DNA from: Lolium rigidum
Lineage: Eukaryota; Streptophyta; Magnoliopsida; Poales; Poaceae
DNA: 64,000 nt
Assembly: GCF_022539505.1 (NCBI RefSeq)
Contig: NC_061508.1
Location: 265,428,736-265,492,735, forward strand
Reading direction: 5' to 3'
In this document: piece after piece, positions 59,301-64,000 of the stretch
Numbering within the stretch: the stretch's first letter is position 1
Layout: each line of letters begins with the position of its first letter
Program-made: the position numbers and the translations under genes
The notes under the pieces: generated by a model
Databases searched by the model: none
What the model saw: the letters and a program-made list of their open reading frames with translations, nothing else
What the model was told of the DNA's origin: nothing

Positions 59301-60481
59301 TAACGACGTTTCTAATTCGTCATAATTTTGCCACGTCGGATTGCCACGGCTGGACTCGGGGGCAGGTGCCCATGACGCTTTGGGAATGTCATGCCGGCGG
59401 TGACATTTTAAAACGTCACAAAGCTCTACGACGTTTTCAAGTGGAACGTCTTAAGCGATCACCGCTGACTCCCGGCTTTCGACGTTTTGAAAAGTGTCAC
59501 CGTAACGTCACAAGTAGCCATAAGTGACGTTTCAGTGACACCTTTATTTTGTCAACTTATGGCAGATTTCTTGTAGTGAGCACAACACAACCTTAGGGGT
59601 TTCTGTCACTCCCCCAGGTGTCAATGCAGGCATGAACCCACTATCGAGCATAAATACTCCCTCTTGGAGTTAAAAGTAAAAACTTGGCCAGAGCCTCTAC
59701 TAGAAACGGAGAGCATGCAAGATCATAAACAACACATATGTAATAACTTGATAATTAACATGACATGGTATTCTCTATCCATCGGATCCCGACAAACACA
59801 ACATATAGAATTACGGATAGATGATCTTGATCATGTTAGGCAGCTCACAAGATCCAACAATGAAGCACAATGAGGAGAAGACAACCATCTAGCTACTGCT
59901 ATGGACCCATAGTCCAGGGGTGAACTACTCACTCATCACTCCGGAGGCGACCATGGCGGTGTAGAGTCCTCCGGGAGATGAATCCCCTCTCCGGCAGGGT
60001 GCCGGAGGAGATCTCAGAATCCCCCGAGATGGGATCGGCGGCGGCGGCGTCTCAGTAAGGTTTTCCGTATCGTGGTTTTTCGCATCGGGGGTTTCGCGAC
60101 GGAGGCTTTAAGTAGGCGGAAGGGCGAGTCGGGGGCTAGACGAGGGGGCCACACCATAGGGCGGCGCGGGCCCCCTCGGGCCGCGCCGCCTTGTGGTGTC
60201 GCCACCTCGTGGCCCCACTTCGTATGTTCTTCGGTCTTCACGGAAGCTCCGTGGAAAAATAGGCCCCTGGGTCTTTGTTTCGTCCAATTCCGAGAATATT
60301 TCGTTACTAGGATTTACGAAACCAAAAACAGCAGAAAACGAGACCGGCACTTCGGCATCTTGTTAATAGGTTAGTTCCATAAAATGCACGAATATGACAT
60401 AAAGTGTGCATAAAACATGTAGGTATCATCAATAATATGGCATAGAACATAAGAAATTATCGATACGTCGGAGACGTATCA

Positions 60482-63072
60482 AGCATCCCCAAGCTTAGTT
60501 CTGCTCGTCCCGAGCAGGTAAAACGATAACAAAGATAATTTCTGAAGTGATATGCCATCATAACCTTGATCATACTATTTGTAAACATATGTAGTGGATG
60601 CAGCGATCAAAACAATGGTAATGACATGAGTAAACAAGTGAATCATAAAGCAAAGACTTTTCATGAATAGTACTTCAAGACAAGTATTAATAAGTCTTGC
60701 ATAAGAGTTAACTCATAAAGCAATAAATCAAAGTAAAGGCATTGAAGCAACACAAAGGAAGATTAAGTTTCAGCGGTTGCTTTCAACTTGTAACATGTAT
60801 ATCTCATGGATAATTGTCAACATAGAGTAATATAACAAGTACAATATGCAAGTATGTAAGAATCAATGCACGAGTTCACAAAAGTGTTTGCTTCTTGAGG
60901 TGGAGAGAAATAGGTGAACCGACTCAACATAAAAGTAAAAAAGAATGGTCCTTCAAAGAGGAAAGCATCGATTGCTATATTTGTGCTAGAGCTTTTATTT
61001 TGAAAACATGAAACAATTTTGTCAACGGTAGTAATAAAGCATATGAGTTATGTACATTATATCTTACAAGTTGCAAGTCTCATGCATAGTATACTAATAG
61101 TGCCCGCACCTTGTCCTAATTAACTTGGACTACCGGATCTTTGCAATGCTCATGTTTTAACCAAGTGTCACAATGGGGTACCTCCATATCGCACTGTACA
61201 AAGGTCTAAGGAGAAAGCTCGCATTTTGGATTTCTCGCTTTTGATTATTCTCAACTTAGACATCCATACCGGGACAACATGGACAACAGATAATGGACTC
61301 CTCTTTAATGCATAAGCATGTGGAAACAATTATTATTCTCATATGAGATTGAGGATATATGTCCAAACTGAAACTTCCACCATGAATCATGGCTTTAGTT
61401 AGCGGCCCAAAGTTCTTCTCTAACAATATGCATGCTCCAACCATGAAGGTGGTAGATCTCTCTTGCTTCGGACAAGACGGACATGCATAGCAACTCACAT
61501 GATATCCAACAAAGAATAGTTGATGGCGTCCCCGAAACATGGTTATCGCTCAACAAGCAACTTAATAAGAGATAAAGTGCATAAGTACATATTCAATACC
61601 ACAATAGTTTTTAAGCTATTTGTCCCATGAGCTATATATTGCAAAGGTGAATGATGGAATTTTAAAGGTAGCACTCAAGCAATTTACTTTGGAATGGCGG
61701 ATAAATACCATGTAGTAGGTAGGTATGGTGGACACAAATGGCATAGTGGTTGGCTCAAGTATTTTGGATGCATGAGAAGTATTCCCTCTCGATACAAGGT
61801 TTAGGCTAGCAAGGTTATTTGAAACAAACAAAAGGATGAACGGTACAGCAAAACTCACATAAAAGACATATGGTAAACATTATAAGACTCCATACCGTCT
61901 TCCTTGTTGTTCAAAACTCAATACTAGATGTTATCTAGACTCTAGAGAAACCAAATATGCAAACCAAATTAGCAAGCTCTAAGTATTTCTTCATTAATGG
62001 GTGCAAAGTATATGATGCAAGAGCTTAAACATGAGCACAACAATTGCCAAGTATCAAATTATCCAAAACATTATAGCAATTTACTACATGTAGCATTTTC
62101 CAATTCCAACCATATAACAATTTAATGAAGATGAAACTTCGCCATGAATACTATGAGTAGAGCCTAAGGACATATTTGTCCATATGCTACAGCGGAGCGT
62201 GTCTCTCTCCCATAAAGTGAATGCTAGGATCCATTTTATTCAAACAAAACAAAAAAACAAAAACAAACCGACGCTCCAAGCAAAGTGCATAAGATGTGAC
62301 GGAATAAAAATATAGTTTCGGGGAGGAACCCGATAATTTGTCGATGAAGAAGGGGATGCCTTGGGCATCCCCAAGCTTAGACGCTTGAGTCTTCTTAGAA
62401 TATGCAGGGGTGAACCACCGGGGCATCCCCAAGCTTAGAGCTTTCACTCTCCTTGATCATATTGCATCATACTCCTCTCTTGATCCTTGAAAACTTCCTC
62501 CACACCAAACTCGAAACAACTCATTAGAGGGTTAGTGCATAATAAAAATTCACATGTTCAGAGGTGACACAATCATTCTTAAAACTTCTGGACATTGCAT
62601 AAAGCTACTGGACATTAGTGGATCAAAGAAATTCATCCAACATAGCAAAAGAGGCAATGCGAAATAAAAGACAGAATCTGTCAAAACAGAACAGTCCGTA
62701 AAGATGGATTTTATTAGGCCACCAGACTTGCTCAAACGAAAATGCTCAAATTGAATGAAAGTTGCGTACATATCCGAGGATCATGCTCGTAAATTGGCGT
62801 AATTTTCTGAGCTACCTACAGGGAGATAGACCCAGATTCGTGACAGCAAGAGAAATCTGGAACTGCGTAGTAATCCAAATCTAGTACTTACTTTTCTATC
62901 AAAGACTTTACTTGGCACAACAAAACTCAAAACTAAGATAAGGAGAGGTTGCTACAGTAGTAAACAACTTCCAAGACACAAATATAAAACAAAAATACTG
63001 GAGTAAAAACATGGGTTGTCTCCCATAAGCGCTTTTCTTTAACGCCTTTCGCCTAGGCGCGTAAAGTGTATA
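60482..63072 (-). mobile_element. Non-coding internal region of the right-hand family 1 element
   Basis: Collinear with 44117-46690 at high similarity. It has the hairpins noted for the whole element and GCATCCCCAAGCTTAG copies at 60483, 62367 and 62424. ORFs of 60-95 codons in it are not conserved between copies. Confidence 0.8.
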
Positions 63073-63951
63073 TCAAGTAACATCGAGAGATGAAGCATCA
63101 ACATCATAATTTGTTCTAATAATGGAATCATAAGGTACCTTCATTCTCTTTCTAGGGAAGTGTTCCATACCTTTCTTGAGAGGAAATTGATATTTAATAT
63201 TACCTTCCTTCATATCAATAGTGGCACCAACGGTTCGAAGAAAAGGTCTTCCCAATATAATGGGGCAAGATGCATTGCATTCAATATCCAAGACAACAAA
63301 ATCAACGGGGACAAGGTTATTGTTAACCATAATATGAACATTATCAATTCTCCCCAAAGGTTTCTTTTTAGCATTATCGAGCGAGATTAACATCCAAATA
63401 ACAATTCCTCAATGGTGGCAAGTCAAGCATATCATAGACTTTTTTAGGCATAACGTAAATACTTGCACCAAGATCACATAAAGCATTACAATCAAAATCT
63501 TTGACTCTCATTTTAATGATGGGCTCCCAACCATCCTCTAGCTTTCTAGGAATAGAAGTTTCAAGTTTTAGTTTCTCTTCTCTAGCTTTTATGAGAGCAT
63601 TTGTAATATGTTTTGTGAAAGCCAAGTTTACAGCGCTAGCATTGGGACTCTTAGCAAGTTTTTGCAAGAACTTTATAACTTCAGAGATGTGGCAATCATC
63701 AAAATCTAAATCATTACAATCTAAAGCAATGGGATTATCATCCCCAAGGTTGGAAAAAATTTCAGCGGTTTATCACAAGCGTTTCGAGCAGTTTTAGCAG
63801 TCTGGTGTAATTTTGCGCGCTTTGCACTAGGAGTAGAAGCATTGCCAACACCAATTATTTTACCATTGATAGTAGGAGGTGCGGTAACATGGGAATCATT
63901 ATTATTTGTGCTAGTGAAGTCACACAACTTAGTATTTTCAGGGTTGGCCAT
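63073..63951 (-). pseudogene. Family 1 gag-protease ORF with gag core deleted
   Basis: The frame starts at 63951 with MANPENTKLCDFTSTNNND, like the gag at 24894. After about 20 residues it jumps to HVTAPPTINGKIIGVG, which in the 39239-40753 copy lies far downstream. The whole gag core is therefore missing. A frame change occurs near 63700 and another near 63385. The protease part keeps CDLGASIYVMP and PIILGRPFLRTVGATID, and it stops after DASSLDVT. No polymerase part is present. Confidence 0.75.
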
Positions 63952-64000
63952 TTTAGGAGTAGTAAATAAAACAAACTAGATAAAGTAAATGCAAGTAAAC

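Larger units (their letters stand above)
55948..59578. mobile_element. Complete non-autonomous CACTA carrying host gene fragments
   Basis: Perfect terminal inverted repeats of 22 bp begin CACTACAAGAAATCTGCCAT. The 3-bp target duplication AGC is at 55945-55947 and 59579-59581. Subterminal regions (about 55970-56200 and 59300-59570) are rich in TGACGTTTT / AACGTCA motifs in both orientations. The 3.6-kb body has no transposase; it carries at least two host gene pieces (56366-56853 and 56922-56990) and a transcript-like 3' segment. Confidence 0.92.
55252..60481 (-). repeat. Family 1 LTR (3' LTR) split by a CACTA transposon
   Basis: The left part is 55252-55947 and the right part 59582-60481, counting one AGC copy in the left part. 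Together they align along the full LTR at 50441-52042. The break is within the GTGGCAACAGCACA segment. Confidence 0.88.
55252..64000 (-). mobile_element. Family 1 Athila-like element, 3' LTR and internal part (continues off window)
   Basis: The 3' LTR is 55252-60481 (about 1.6 kb net, interrupted by a CACTA at 55948-59578). A polypurine tract sits next to 60482 and a perfect hairpin is at 60501-60517. The GGGGATGCC TTG GGCATCCCC hairpin is at 62352-62372. A degraded gag/protease region lies at 63073-63951. The 5' LTR lies right of the window. Confidence 0.85.

Overview
The window is plant nuclear DNA from a large grass genome, most likely a Triticeae cereal (wheat, Aegilops, barley or rye). 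The evidence is dense nested LTR retrotransposons of an Athila-like Gypsy type with a tRNA-Asp-type primer site (TGGCGCCGTTGCCGGGGA), Stowaway MITEs, CACTA transposons and very few host genes. Species and TE family names cannot be fixed from the sequence alone; the LTRs look like the Sabrina/WHAM-type group, recalled from memory and not verified.

Layout. 1-12569 is a stack of nested Athila-like elements in alternating orientation. Two LTR families occur. Family 1 LTRs end in ..GCCATCA and their internal region encodes gag plus a retropepsin. Family 2 LTRs end in ..GTAGACATCA and encode an unusual acidic repeat-containing protein. 12570-22957 is older, mostly non-LTR DNA: MITEs, a tRNA-derived SINE with 13-bp target duplications, a 0.67-kb retrocopy with 15-bp duplications, a ~105-bp tandem array and unrecognised sequence. 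22958-27986 is a family 1 element whose gag is split by a family 2 element that runs into a 100-bp N gap. 28087-41090 is a contig between two N gaps. It holds a CACTA remnant with a 5S-rRNA-like core, the only convincing intact host gene (a three-exon class III peroxidase, 31182-32359, minus strand), a degenerate non-LTR element, and the other half of the split family 1 element in the opposite orientation. 41191-64000 holds a complete family 1 element (42501-52042, TTGAT duplications), itself carrying a young 2.6-kb Gypsy derivative (46750-49384, CCCTT duplications). These sit inside a repetitive unknown gene that is also split by an L1-type LINE. A further family 1 element starts at 55252, and its LTR is interrupted by a complete 3.6-kb CACTA (55948-59578) carrying pieces of two host genes.

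Main observations. (1) The contig 28087-41090 appears to be placed backwards. The gag reading frame, a GGGTG target duplication, two LTR pairs and a C-run duplication all become consistent if it is flipped. (2) The CACTA at 55948-59578 carries a DUF573/GeBP-like fragment and the first exon of ribosomal protein P1. (3) A CACTA remnant contains a 5S-derived Pol III control region. (4) No reverse transcriptase or integrase was seen in any LTR element here, so all visible copies look non-autonomous.
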